From: Paenibacillus taichungensis
GTDB taxonomy: Bacteria > Bacillota > Bacilli > Paenibacillales > Paenibacillaceae
DNA: 64,000 nt
NCBI RefSeq assembly: GCF_013359905.1
Contig: NZ_JABMCC010000121.1
Span: 868,001-932,000, forward strand
Reading direction: 5' to 3'
A model generated the notes under the pieces. It did no database searches, was not told where the DNA came from, and saw nothing but the letters and a program-made list of their open reading frames with translations. The translations under genes and the position numbers were made by a program. The stretch's first letter is position 1; each line of letters begins with the position of its first letter. Below are positions 16,696 through 24,921 of the stretch, piece after piece.

Positions 16696-16862
16696 CGTGA
16701 GGAATAGAACGTTGCGTTGTTATAACAGTCTACTTGAATAAAGCTAATAATTAAGCTTCTATCTGATGCATGCCTCATATTTTATCAGCCAATTCTATAT
16801 ATTTATATCCAGATATTATGATATAATGAAGTTTACTTTTTAAAAGGAGAGGACTTGCTATT

Positions 16863-17285
16863 ATGGATATTACATTTCGTGAATCCCTTGAGGGAATAGA
16901 AATCGACCAACTTAGCGGGGCTTTTTTCGAAGGTTGGCCAAACCCTCCATCTACGCCTACATTTCTGAAGTTGCTGGAACAATCCTATGCTGTCGAACTG
17001 GCTATTGATGAAGAAACCGGAAATGTGGTGGGCTTTATTCAAGCGATTTCAGATGGAGTTCTTAGTGCATATATTCCCTTATTGGAAGTGCTTCCAGAGT
17101 ATCAGGGTAAAGGTATCGGAACAGATCTCATCAAGCGTATGTTTAATCGTCTGGGTGATCTCTATATGATTGATCTTTTGTGCGATAACGAGCTCCAGGA
17201 GTTCTATGAGAAACAGGGCATGCAAAAAGCATCTGGCATGGTGATTCGTCATTATCAAAATCAGGCTGGAGCGGTAAATAGCTAA
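16863..17285 (+). CDS. GNAT family N-acetyltransferase
   Basis: A 140-residue GNAT protein. Motif A is LEVLPEYQGKGIGTDLIKRM (about 77-96); the C-terminal part LCDNELQEFYEKQGMQKASG is motif B. AAAAGGAGAGGACTTGCTATT precedes the ATG. It lies in a stretch with several small enzymes of the same kind; the substrate is unknown. A TATAAT-like sequence at 16821 may be its -10 box, but I see no good -35. Confidence 0.87.
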   Translation: MDITFRESLEGIEIDQLSGAFFEGWPNPPSTPTFLKLLEQSYAVELAIDEETGNVVGFIQAISDGVLSAYIPLLEVLPEYQGKGIGTDLIKRMFNRLGDLYMIDLLCDNELQEFYEKQGMQKASGMVIRHYQNQAGAVNS

Positions 17286-17451
17286 TAGATTTGGTGAATG
17301 AGATGGTTGAAATAAAGTATAAAAATCGTTCCGGAGTAACCTGAAGTTATAAAAAGAGAAAAATATGAATTCAGACTACAACATTTATATACGGAAGGTT
17401 GTTATATATTTGGTAACTAGCCATACATAGGCTTCTGCAAACGGGACGTAA

Positions 17452-17970
17452 ATGAATATGTACGAGGAAAAGGTGGAGATTGGTGTGAAATTGTCGTTCC
17501 GGATTTTGGACTGGGAAGAAGAAAAACCTTATGAACTTTTATTGATGGCTGATCCGTCCAAAGCCATAGTTGACGAATATCTGAGTCGCGGTGTTTGCTT
17601 TATCGCTGAATATGAAGGAGAAATGGTGGGAGAGTTTGTTTTGCTTAAGACGCGTCCAGAGACGGTAGAGATTGTTAATATTGCCGTACAGGAAGAGTTA
17701 CAGGGACAGGGCGTTGGCAAACACATGATCAAGGAAGCGATAGAAGCAGCACGCAAGCTCGGTGGTCGAACGATAGAAATTGGGACAGGCAACTCAAGTT
17801 TTCATCAGTTGAAGCTGTATCAACGCTGCGGTTTTCGCATTATAGGGGTCGATCGGGACTTTTTTGTGAAACATTATGAAGAAGAGATTATCGAAGATGG
17901 TATTCGCTGCGTCGATATGATTCGTTTGGCTCTGGATCTGGATACCGTGGCAGAGGAGAACAAGAAGTGA
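17452..17970 (+). CDS. GNAT family N-acetyltransferase (YvbK-like)
   Basis: 172 residues, by memory close to Bacillus YvbK: LLLMADPSKAIVDEYLSRG at the start, RPETVEIVNIAVQEELQGQG with acetyl-CoA motif A, TIEIGTGNSSFHQLKLYQRCGF, and DRDFFVKHYEEEI near the end. The substrate is not established. Start is uncertain: ATG 17452 has no clear site, whereas an in-frame GTG at 17485 follows AAGGTGGAGATTG at good spacing and would give a 161-residue protein that begins like YvbK. The stop overlaps the cupin gene by four bases. Confidence 0.85.
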   Translation: MNMYEEKVEIGVKLSFRILDWEEEKPYELLLMADPSKAIVDEYLSRGVCFIAEYEGEMVGEFVLLKTRPETVEIVNIAVQEELQGQGVGKHMIKEAIEAARKLGGRTIEIGTGNSSFHQLKLYQRCGFRIIGVDRDFFVKHYEEEIIEDGIRCVDMIRLALDLDTVAEENKK

Positions 17971-18329
17971 AGATATACCGCCTGAAATCAGAGGATAGTC
18001 GCAGCATTACCGCTTATGGCAGTGAGGGAGCAGAGATTACGCCGATACTCCGAAGCACAACAGCCTGCCACGTAGCACAACTGAAACTGTCTGCAGGAGG
18101 AAGTGTAGGTTTGCATCCAGCAGTGGGTGAGCAGGTGTTTCTGGTGCTTGAAGGGGAAGGTTGGGTGGAAGGTGAGACAGGCGAACGGGTAGCTGTACGA
18201 TCGGGAGAAGCCGCGTATTGGACTAACGGAGAGAATCATCAATCTGGATCGAACAAAGGACTAACCGCATTGTTGATTGAGGGCGAAGAACTAATTGTTC
18301 GGTTTTCGCTAGAGGAGGGAGACTCTTAG
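17967..18329 (+). CDS. Cupin domain protein
   Basis: 120 residues in a single small beta-barrel. Visible are the cupin strands GGSVGLHPAVGEQVFLVLEGEG (His in LHPA, Glu in the QVFLVLEGEG strand) and GEAAYWTNGENHQSGS with a second His. Metal-binding His/Glu residues are partly kept. Its function is unknown; single cupins include isomerases, dioxygenases and sensor domains. The GTG start overlaps the YvbK-like stop (GTGA), so the two are translationally coupled. Confidence 0.82.
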   Translation: MKIYRLKSEDSRSITAYGSEGAEITPILRSTTACHVAQLKLSAGGSVGLHPAVGEQVFLVLEGEGWVEGETGERVAVRSGEAAYWTNGENHQSGSNKGLTALLIEGEELIVRFSLEEGDS

Positions 18330-18344
18330 ATAGGGGCTGATGAT

Positions 18345-18473
18345 TTGAGTGTTTGGGTCATTGTTATTATTATTGGGGTGATTTTTACTCCATCGTTCTA
18401 TCAGATGAATAAGCGTATTCGTAGATTGGAAGAGCAGGTTAGATATCTTTCAGACGAGAGGAAGAACCTTTAA
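18345..18473 (+). CDS. 42-residue membrane peptide with charged tail
   Basis: TTG 18345 follows TAGGGGCTGATGA and the frame ends TAA at 18471, directly before the Nudix start. Residues 2-16 (SVWVIVIIIGVIFTP) form one membrane helix; RIRRLEEQVRYLSDERKNL looks like a short coiled coil. It resembles the peptide at 7780 in design, not in sequence. Family unknown. Confidence 0.5.
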   Translation: MSVWVIVIIIGVIFTPSFYQMNKRIRRLEEQVRYLSDERKNL

Positions 18474-18917
18474 GTGGATCGGTACACACACATGGGAGTA
18501 TACGGTTTAGTCACTTGGGAGCAAAAATTCCTGTTAGTTCATAAGGCAAGAGGAGCCTATACGGGGAAATGGGATTTGCCTGGAGGAAGATTGGAATTTG
18601 GTGAGCAACCGGAGACCGCTCTGCACCGTGAGATTGAAGAGGAGACAGGCCTTTACAATCTACAATTGGTGATTCGTTCTGCGGAATCGAACGTATTGGA
18701 GTGGGTTTACGAAGGCCAGCCGGAAGAGCTGCACCATATTGGAATTTTATACGATGTATATTTGACAAGCGAAAGTCGGCCTTATGAGATCAAAAGGGAA
18801 CCGGATGGCGAAGATTCGCTGGGCGCACAATGGTTTACTATGGAAGAGGTTGGAGCGTTATCGTTGACGCCATTTGCAGAGTATATGATTAACAATTTTA
18901 ATAGAAACCTACTTTGA
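18474..18917 (+). CDS. Nudix hydrolase
   Basis: 147 residues. The Nudix box fits the consensus at 38-60: Gly38, Glu44, Arg52-Glu53, Glu56-Glu57, Gly59. The GLVTWEQKFLLVHKARGAYTG start resembles the ADP-ribose-type/dNTP-type bacterial Nudix group; the substrate is unknown. GTG 18474 directly follows the preceding stop, with AGAGGAAG upstream; an ATG at 18492 is possible. A strong hairpin terminator closes this group about 100 bases later. Confidence 0.87.
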   Translation: MDRYTHMGVYGLVTWEQKFLLVHKARGAYTGKWDLPGGRLEFGEQPETALHREIEEETGLYNLQLVIRSAESNVLEWVYEGQPEELHHIGILYDVYLTSESRPYEIKREPDGEDSLGAQWFTMEEVGALSLTPFAEYMINNFNRNLL

Positions 18918-19013
18918 TTTGAATTTTAGGACTGGTCAAATGGAACAGAATCGTTTATTCTGTGATAGAATACAATTTTTTTTCAACTGAATAGGACTGA
19001 CACCTTAAAGCAT

Positions 19014-19048
19014 AAGGCTATGAATCTGCGGATTCGTGGCCTTTTTTT
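19014..19048 (+). terminator. Rho-independent terminator after the Nudix gene
   Basis: AAGGCTATGAATC and GATTCGTGGCCTT pair around TGCG, followed by a seven-base T run. The next gene starts 200 bases further on, so the SLH protein has its own promoter. Confidence 0.8.
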
Positions 19049-19257
19049 GTGTTTTTTAGGGGTGAATTGGGTCTTTGGAAGGGGAGGTTGCATGCCTTGT
19101 AGGGATGGGGATTGCTGAAAAATAATACCAATAGCCTAGATTTGCATGGTAGAATATTGATGAATATTACAAATTTAGGTTTTGGATTGAAGAGTAGTAC
19201 GAGTGCTGAAGAAGCAGAATTTTGCCCCATACTAAGGTACATAGGAGAGTGATTAGA

Positions 19258-20544
19258 TTGAAGAAAAAGATGAGATTAGCTGATAGTAAGTCAAAAAGGA
19301 ATGTGTTGATAGTCGGATTGTTGACGACGGCTTTGCTGGCAGGAACGCTGCTGACTACTGGAACCGTGGGTCTGATGTCTACTGTGGATGCTGCTACAAG
19401 CACGAATGGAGCGGGTACAACGGCTTCTGCACTTACGAAGTTCAAAGATATCAAAGGGCACTGGGCGCAAGCTACAATTGTTAAAGCCTATGATAAAAAT
19501 CTGATCTCCGGGTATCAGGATGGTACGTTCCGCCCCAATGCCAAAATCACTCGTGGTGAGTATGCCACCCTTCTCAGCCGTGCAACCAGCTTGGAAAAGG
19601 TACAAGGCGAGAATCCTTTTGCTGATCTCAAGGGACACTGGTCTGAATCCGCTGTGACACAGTTGGTGGGCCAAGGCTTTATTAACGCTAATGATTATCC
19701 GAAAGGATTCAACCCCAATGCCGAGCTGACACGCTACGAGATGATGAAATGGATTGCGAACGGACTGATCAAGTCCGGAACTAGTTTCAAGGATGCTTTT
19801 GACGATAGCAAAAATACACTGCTACCTACCCCTGAAGTAAATCGGGGAACGATTCGTGCAGAACAAATTCCTTATCTTGCACTTGTTCGCGGCACTGGCA
19901 TTGTGGGTGGATTTGAGGACGGTTCCTTGAAGCCTGCTGATCCAACAACGCGAGCCGAAGTGTCTGCTATTTTGCTGCGTTATATGGATGTTGAGGGCAC
20001 GGATGCAGGGAAGTACAGTGATTTGAATGAAATGCGCGAGGTTGGTACGACTGGAACGAATTTAACGACGATTAGTAATTACTTTTATACTAAAAATTCT
20101 GTTACGGTAAGTGATCTATCTAAGGGAGATATAAAGTTATCTAATAATTCAGGAGTGCTCACGTTTCATAGGTTTATAGTAGTGAAAGTTCAAAATGGTA
20201 AACCTCAAGGAATATACACCAAACTATTTGTGGAACCCAAAATTTCAAGTGGTGATTACTATTTAACATTTGCAGATCTATCTTTTACATCAAACACAGA
20301 TAACACAGATTTAATAACCTATAGTAGTGGTCTGAATAATGGTTTATTGAAGTTTAGAAGATTAGATTTAGATTATGCAAAAAAGAACGGATTCACTACC
20401 ATTCCTAACAGTCCTAAAGAACTCATTACTAAGGGCAAAAAAGTTAGGTTCTGGACTAGATCATCTTTAGATTTCAAGAATGGGACGTATCATATCACTT
20501 CGGAGAATATAGGAGAAATGAAAATACAAAATATGTACTATTAG
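19258..20544 (+). CDS. S-layer homology (SLH) domain surface protein
   Basis: 428 residues. A basic N-terminus and hydrophobic core (KSKRNVLIVGLLTTALLAGTLLTTG) form the signal peptide, probably cut near AATSTNG. Three SLH domains follow: about 62-106 (FKDIKGHW...RGEYATLLSRA), 121-170 (FADLKGHW...RYEMMKWIANG) and 201-244 (...GFEDGSLKPADPTTRAEVSAILLRYM). They should bind pyruvylated secondary cell-wall polymer. The last ~175 residues match nothing I know and are coded by clearly AT-richer DNA than the SLH part. TTG 19258 follows ATAGGAGAG; the longer frame from 19222 is less likely. It may anchor or accompany the large secreted protein downstream, 18 bases away. Confidence 0.88.
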   Translation: MKKKMRLADSKSKRNVLIVGLLTTALLAGTLLTTGTVGLMSTVDAATSTNGAGTTASALTKFKDIKGHWAQATIVKAYDKNLISGYQDGTFRPNAKITRGEYATLLSRATSLEKVQGENPFADLKGHWSESAVTQLVGQGFINANDYPKGFNPNAELTRYEMMKWIANGLIKSGTSFKDAFDDSKNTLLPTPEVNRGTIRAEQIPYLALVRGTGIVGGFEDGSLKPADPTTRAEVSAILLRYMDVEGTDAGKYSDLNEMREVGTTGTNLTTISNYFYTKNSVTVSDLSKGDIKLSNNSGVLTFHRFIVVKVQNGKPQGIYTKLFVEPKISSGDYYLTFADLSFTSNTDNTDLITYSSGLNNGLLKFRRLDLDYAKKNGFTTIPNSPKELITKGKKVRFWTRSSLDFKNGTYHITSENIGEMKIQNMYY

Positions 20545-20562
20545 TGAGGTGATTGTACTTCT

Positions 20563-23500
20563 ATGAAAAAACGAATGCGGTTGCCCGTGTTCACTTGGTC
20601 TAAAACAGTGGTTGTATTCTTCGTCATAAGTTTTGGCTTGGCGGGGTTGTCGATGAATAATTCTATTTATGCTGTAAGTGATCCATATGGTCCAAAGTCA
20701 ATGAAGAGTCCTATTCTTAAATCTATTCAAGCTGAAAAAACAATCGGTACCCCCGGCGTTTACTGGTATCAAATTGATGATGGAAGATTTAGAGCAGACC
20801 ACAGTGGTGGTCCCACATATTCTAACAATGATGGGGGTTGTTCTACTCCCTATCCCGCTTTAAAAGAGGTGCCGGATAGTGTTGACTTTTCACGCTGGCC
20901 AGCTGTTTCTTGGCCCCAATATAACGGGAATAATTTATCAGCCTCGAGTTTCAAGGAAGTGAACATCAAAAGTGTAGAGTATCAAACAAAACCTGAACAA
21001 GAATCTTATACAGGAGTAGGAAGAACGGTTATCACACCTCCAAGCACAATTGTGGGTATTCGGACTTTAACTGGTGGAAACCATGAATGGACTCAGAACG
21101 ACCCATTTGAAAATGGAGGAAAAACAACCGAAGGCTGTATTAAACATAAAGTAGCCTATTTCACCCCGATGGACATCATCTGGGAAGGGGATCTTGAAGA
21201 AGAAAAAGAGATCGACGTAACTCCAGATTCCACCCTAACGGTTGGAGAAACTAAACAGATGGTAGCCAAAGTTAAAACGAAAAACTATGGAGCTACTCAA
21301 TTTAGTGAAGGCATCGATGTAAGTCGTCGCGAGGCTGAGACCACCTGGTGGTCATCTGATCCGAGTATTGTGAGTATTGAACCAAAAACCGGAATGGTGA
21401 AGGCTGAAAAGCCGGGTACTGCTTTTGTACGTGCAATCTGGAACAATGGTACATATCTTATCTCGGATACGGCTGACATTACGGTAACGTCCGAACCAGG
21501 ACTCATTGTGAACCTGCCAAACGCTTGTAAAGCAGACACAGCAACACCGCTGCAAGCTAAAGCTATCCTGACCAAGTCAGATCTTTCTGTTCATGAGCTT
21601 ACCGCTCATCCCAAATTGACCTGGCAAAGCTCCAATCCAGCAGTAGCGACCATAGGTGCAGATGGGAAAATGACGATCAAAGGTATCGTCGGCAGCTCCA
21701 CCATCACTGCACGATTTTTGGACACTGCCCAGCAGCTGGATGAGCAAGGAACTCAGGTTTTAGATGTAAAGGATTGCACAGGTAACGGAGGAGATGGGGG
21801 AACTGATCCAGGTAACGGCGGTGAAGTTGTGGGTTGCCCCGTGACCATCAGTCCACCTAATAAAGGAGCGTTAATCGAATCGGCTGTCATGGACCCCTCC
21901 GTTCGGGGCGTACTGAAAGCTGATGATCGGGGATCTGAGAAGTTTGATGTCACCCGCGGCATCCCGACTTCTGAAGATCTCTATGCAAATGTCATGGCTA
22001 GAGGATACTTGTTCCAGCACCGTTGGGTGAACATGACGGGAACAGTGACTTATACGGTTAACGTAAAAAAGAAGTATCACAAAACATGGACGATTCCGGG
22101 TAGAGCCTCGACAGGACCGAATGATCCAGGCACACCTCCACAACCTAAGGAACTAGACGTTCCTGTGGAAAAACCAATGCAGGTCATCCGGCAATATAGT
22201 TATTGGCAGATTGATAATTTGGAAGTCTATCAGCTAGATCAAGCTACGATATCCAATTATGCACTTGGTGGCTACGGTGGTACAGTAACGTTGACTCCAA
22301 ACGGATATACACCGCCGACCTTACAATCGGCTAATGATGATGCCGTTACCGCACATGTGAAACCAGCACCTTGCAAGGAAATCGACCTTGGCACTGAAAC
22401 AAAGTCAGGCGGTGACAGCGAGCCGCCTACACCTGATGAGACGTCATTATTCCAATCCAAAGCAGAGGCCGAGGTCAAAGAGAATTCTGTAAATAATGAC
22501 ATGGTGGTGTTTAATGGTGCCACGGTGATGGATCCTGCTCCGATGGATAAGACTGCTCCGCGACCTGGGACAATCCCTCAGCCTGGTATGATCGATGACA
22601 ACGTGCTGTACCAAAATCGTTTAACTATTCAGAATACACTGGTCAACAAGGCGGACCAACCGACAACAGGCGAGATCCAATATGGCTTGATTCCTGGCAA
22701 CATTAAAGGCGGCCAGGATCAGAAGTTTTCTATTCAAGGGATCAATTCTGTCACGGTGCACACGCCTGTCGTTAACTACGCATGGGTGTCTGATGATCAG
22801 CCACATAACCAGAAAACAGTGCCTGATCCGACCAGTTCAGCACTTATTCTGGAACGACCGTTTATCGTACGCATCCCGACCTCAGGTCAGCATCTGGACG
22901 TAACCAGTTACCCGGGTTATGGAAATAGGGACTATGCCAAGTATTTTCGCATCAAGCAGGTTCGTTTCCCCTTTGATGTCTATAACGCCGATAGAAGTCA
23001 GTTCATTCCGGCCAAGACCTGGGTGGACATTCCGGTCAACCAACTGGATACCGTTTTCTATCTTCCAGTGTGGGTGGATGAAGGACATTACCGAATTGAA
23101 TTTCGCAATATTGCGGAAAATGCTCCTTCGACATTCACCGAACAGCAGGATGCCAATACGAATCTAACCCATCATGTTGCGGCAGATACGGTTCCGGTGG
23201 AGGTTATTGGGCGATTGTATGATTTTCATGTTACGGATATCGCCGATTATAATTGGGAGAACGTGTTCCGCAAGCAGCTCGGGAGTTCAGAGCCGACAGG
23301 GGTGAGTTACTGGACAGGATTTAACAGTATTGATGGTGATCCGCGAGGGAATCTGGCACCATTTGTGTTACCTGTTCGCCCAGGCAGTCATCCTGTGCAG
23401 GGTTTCAGTAATATTGCAGTAAAAACGGGTTACCATATCAAGTTCGACCTGAAAACAAAAGGCAATATGTTTGGCAAACAGGATGGTGTCCGAATTACTC

Positions 23501-24243
23501 CAACATTCTACTTTGTGAGCAAAGACGGCTCTTCCAGACAAGAAGTCGATCTATACTACCACCGTGGTCAAGAGCGACTTATCAGAATAGGATCGGCGCA
23601 GGATTTGGAGAAAAGGTTTGTTGTCCTGAACTCGAGGTTGCGTAATATACCCGGTACGGAATTGGGGGATACGGCGCGTTATCGGTATACGTATGAACTG
23701 ACCGCCGATGAACGCAACCAGAGTTCGCTTGCTGATTATATGGTTACGCTGGTAGATCAAACCTCTCACCAGAAAACATGGGTAGGCCGCTATGATTGGA
23801 TGATTCTGCCCGCTTCCATTCGCACATTGATTGGACCTAAGACAGACATTCCTTCGGGTGTTAATGTGGACCGAGCCAATGCGGCGATCCAGCGTTGGTA
23901 CGGAGAATACAGCCTGCCTGCGGATGTATACGCCGTTCCAAAGGGAACCAATCTCGAAACGCTCGCCAGACAAAATCAACTGGATGAAAAGGCTTTTGTA
24001 TTTCTGAAGGACGGATATATCGTAGTCAACTTTAATATTGAGACACTTCGAGATGGGAATACAGAAGCTCCACACCTGCAATACATTTATGCTCCACTGA
24101 TGAATCAGTGGCAGATGGAAGGTTTCAACAATCGCCCAACAGACAGTCAAGGTAGAACTTGGCCCCTGAAGGATGGCGATGTGGTCTTTTACCATGCAGA
24201 TCAGTCCAGCCGGGGCGATTTTCAGTCTCAGGTTCCACATTAA
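20563..24243 (+). CDS. Large secreted protein with Ig-like (Big_2) domains
   Basis: 1226 residues. A signal peptide (KKRMRLPVFTWSKTVVVFFVISFGLAG, cut after about residue 37) starts it. Two bacterial Ig-like domains follow: about 218-310 (DVTPDSTLTVGET...WWSSDPSIVSIEPKTG) and 327-388 (LTWQSSNPAVATIGADGK). A Gly/Asp-rich linker (about 404-420) leads to a long beta-rich region of ~800 residues that may correspond to the DUF5704 type described in Paenibacillus; this is from memory. No LPXTG or SLH motif, so it is either free or held by the neighbouring SLH protein. ATG follows GTGAGGTGAT. The first ~600 bases are lower in GC than the rest. Confidence 0.78.
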   Translation: MKKRMRLPVFTWSKTVVVFFVISFGLAGLSMNNSIYAVSDPYGPKSMKSPILKSIQAEKTIGTPGVYWYQIDDGRFRADHSGGPTYSNNDGGCSTPYPALKEVPDSVDFSRWPAVSWPQYNGNNLSASSFKEVNIKSVEYQTKPEQESYTGVGRTVITPPSTIVGIRTLTGGNHEWTQNDPFENGGKTTEGCIKHKVAYFTPMDIIWEGDLEEEKEIDVTPDSTLTVGETKQMVAKVKTKNYGATQFSEGIDVSRREAETTWWSSDPSIVSIEPKTGMVKAEKPGTAFVRAIWNNGTYLISDTADITVTSEPGLIVNLPNACKADTATPLQAKAILTKSDLSVHELTAHPKLTWQSSNPAVATIGADGKMTIKGIVGSSTITARFLDTAQQLDEQGTQVLDVKDCTGNGGDGGTDPGNGGEVVGCPVTISPPNKGALIESAVMDPSVRGVLKADDRGSEKFDVTRGIPTSEDLYANVMARGYLFQHRWVNMTGTVTYTVNVKKKYHKTWTIPGRASTGPNDPGTPPQPKELDVPVEKPMQVIRQYSYWQIDNLEVYQLDQATISNYALGGYGGTVTLTPNGYTPPTLQSANDDAVTAHVKPAPCKEIDLGTETKSGGDSEPPTPDETSLFQSKAEAEVKENSVNNDMVVFNGATVMDPAPMDKTAPRPGTIPQPGMIDDNVLYQNRLTIQNTLVNKADQPTTGEIQYGLIPGNIKGGQDQKFSIQGINSVTVHTPVVNYAWVSDDQPHNQKTVPDPTSSALILERPFIVRIPTSGQHLDVTSYPGYGNRDYAKYFRIKQVRFPFDVYNADRSQFIPAKTWVDIPVNQLDTVFYLPVWVDEGHYRIEFRNIAENAPSTFTEQQDANTNLTHHVAADTVPVEVIGRLYDFHVTDIADYNWENVFRKQLGSSEPTGVSYWTGFNSIDGDPRGNLAPFVLPVRPGSHPVQGFSNIAVKTGYHIKFDLKTKGNMFGKQDGVRITPTFYFVSKDGSSRQEVDLYYHRGQERLIRIGSAQDLEKRFVVLNSRLRNIPGTELGDTARYRYTYELTADERNQSSLADYMVTLVDQTSHQKTWVGRYDWMILPASIRTLIGPKTDIPSGVNVDRANAAIQRWYGEYSLPADVYAVPKGTNLETLARQNQLDEKAFVFLKDGYIVVNFNIETLRDGNTEAPHLQYIYAPLMNQWQMEGFNNRPTDSQGRTWPLKDGDVVFYHADQSSRGDFQSQVPH

Positions 24244-24285
24244 AAAAAACAAAGTCTGTCAGCCTAAATAAATCAAGTCAAAAAG

Positions 24286-24325
24286 AAGCCGCCAGGATGC
24301 TTTTACGCATTACAGGCGGCTTTTG
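24286..24325 (+). terminator. Terminator after the Ig-like protein
   Basis: AAGCCGCC and GGCGGCTT arms, inner ATGC/GCAT pair, followed by TTGGTTT. Ends the surface-protein unit. Confidence 0.75.
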
Positions 24326-24921
24326 GTTTATCACATTGTATTGCAAGAAACACCCATTTTTTTGTTGAATACCAAGCCAAATGGTTAATATTTATCTTGA
24401 CGGTTTGTTTTTGAACATTATGGACCACAATTCTAAATAAGGAGGCTAGAAATCGAGCGAAACCGGAAAATGTGTAGAAACCATCGTAGGATAGGCGATT
24501 AACGACAAAACGCCATACAATCAGAGCACATTTGTGGGTCGGAAATGTTCCAATTATTCGATTCATCTAATTTATGCATCAATTGAACTAAAAATAGGAA
24601 ATGCTCCTGAGCGTAAAAGTTTATAGAATAGATATTAGAACACGGACTTCACTTTAAAAAGTTGAGGAAGGTGTAACCCTCGAACGGATCAGGACAGTAT
24701 TCGACATCTGTGCGACGGTATATACAATCATCAGTTTACTATGATTTTGAAAACGCAGACAAACCTTGACGGGAGCGTCGGAACAACGTTACTACCACCA
24801 ACAGCACGATTATTGGACTTCATGAAAAATTTAGCTTAAAATGTTGAACGAACGCAAATTACGGCTTAGTCAATGATTTCCGTCAAAAACTTATGACTAA
24901 ATCAAGACGGAGGGAACGTCG
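24326..24921. other. Non-coding stretch upstream of odhA
   Basis: About 600 bases without a plausible gene. AT-rich, no clear riboswitch or hairpin. It must hold the odhA promoter, but I could not pick a convincing -35/-10 pair. A GGAGG at about 24441 is not followed by a usable start. Confidence 0.5.
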
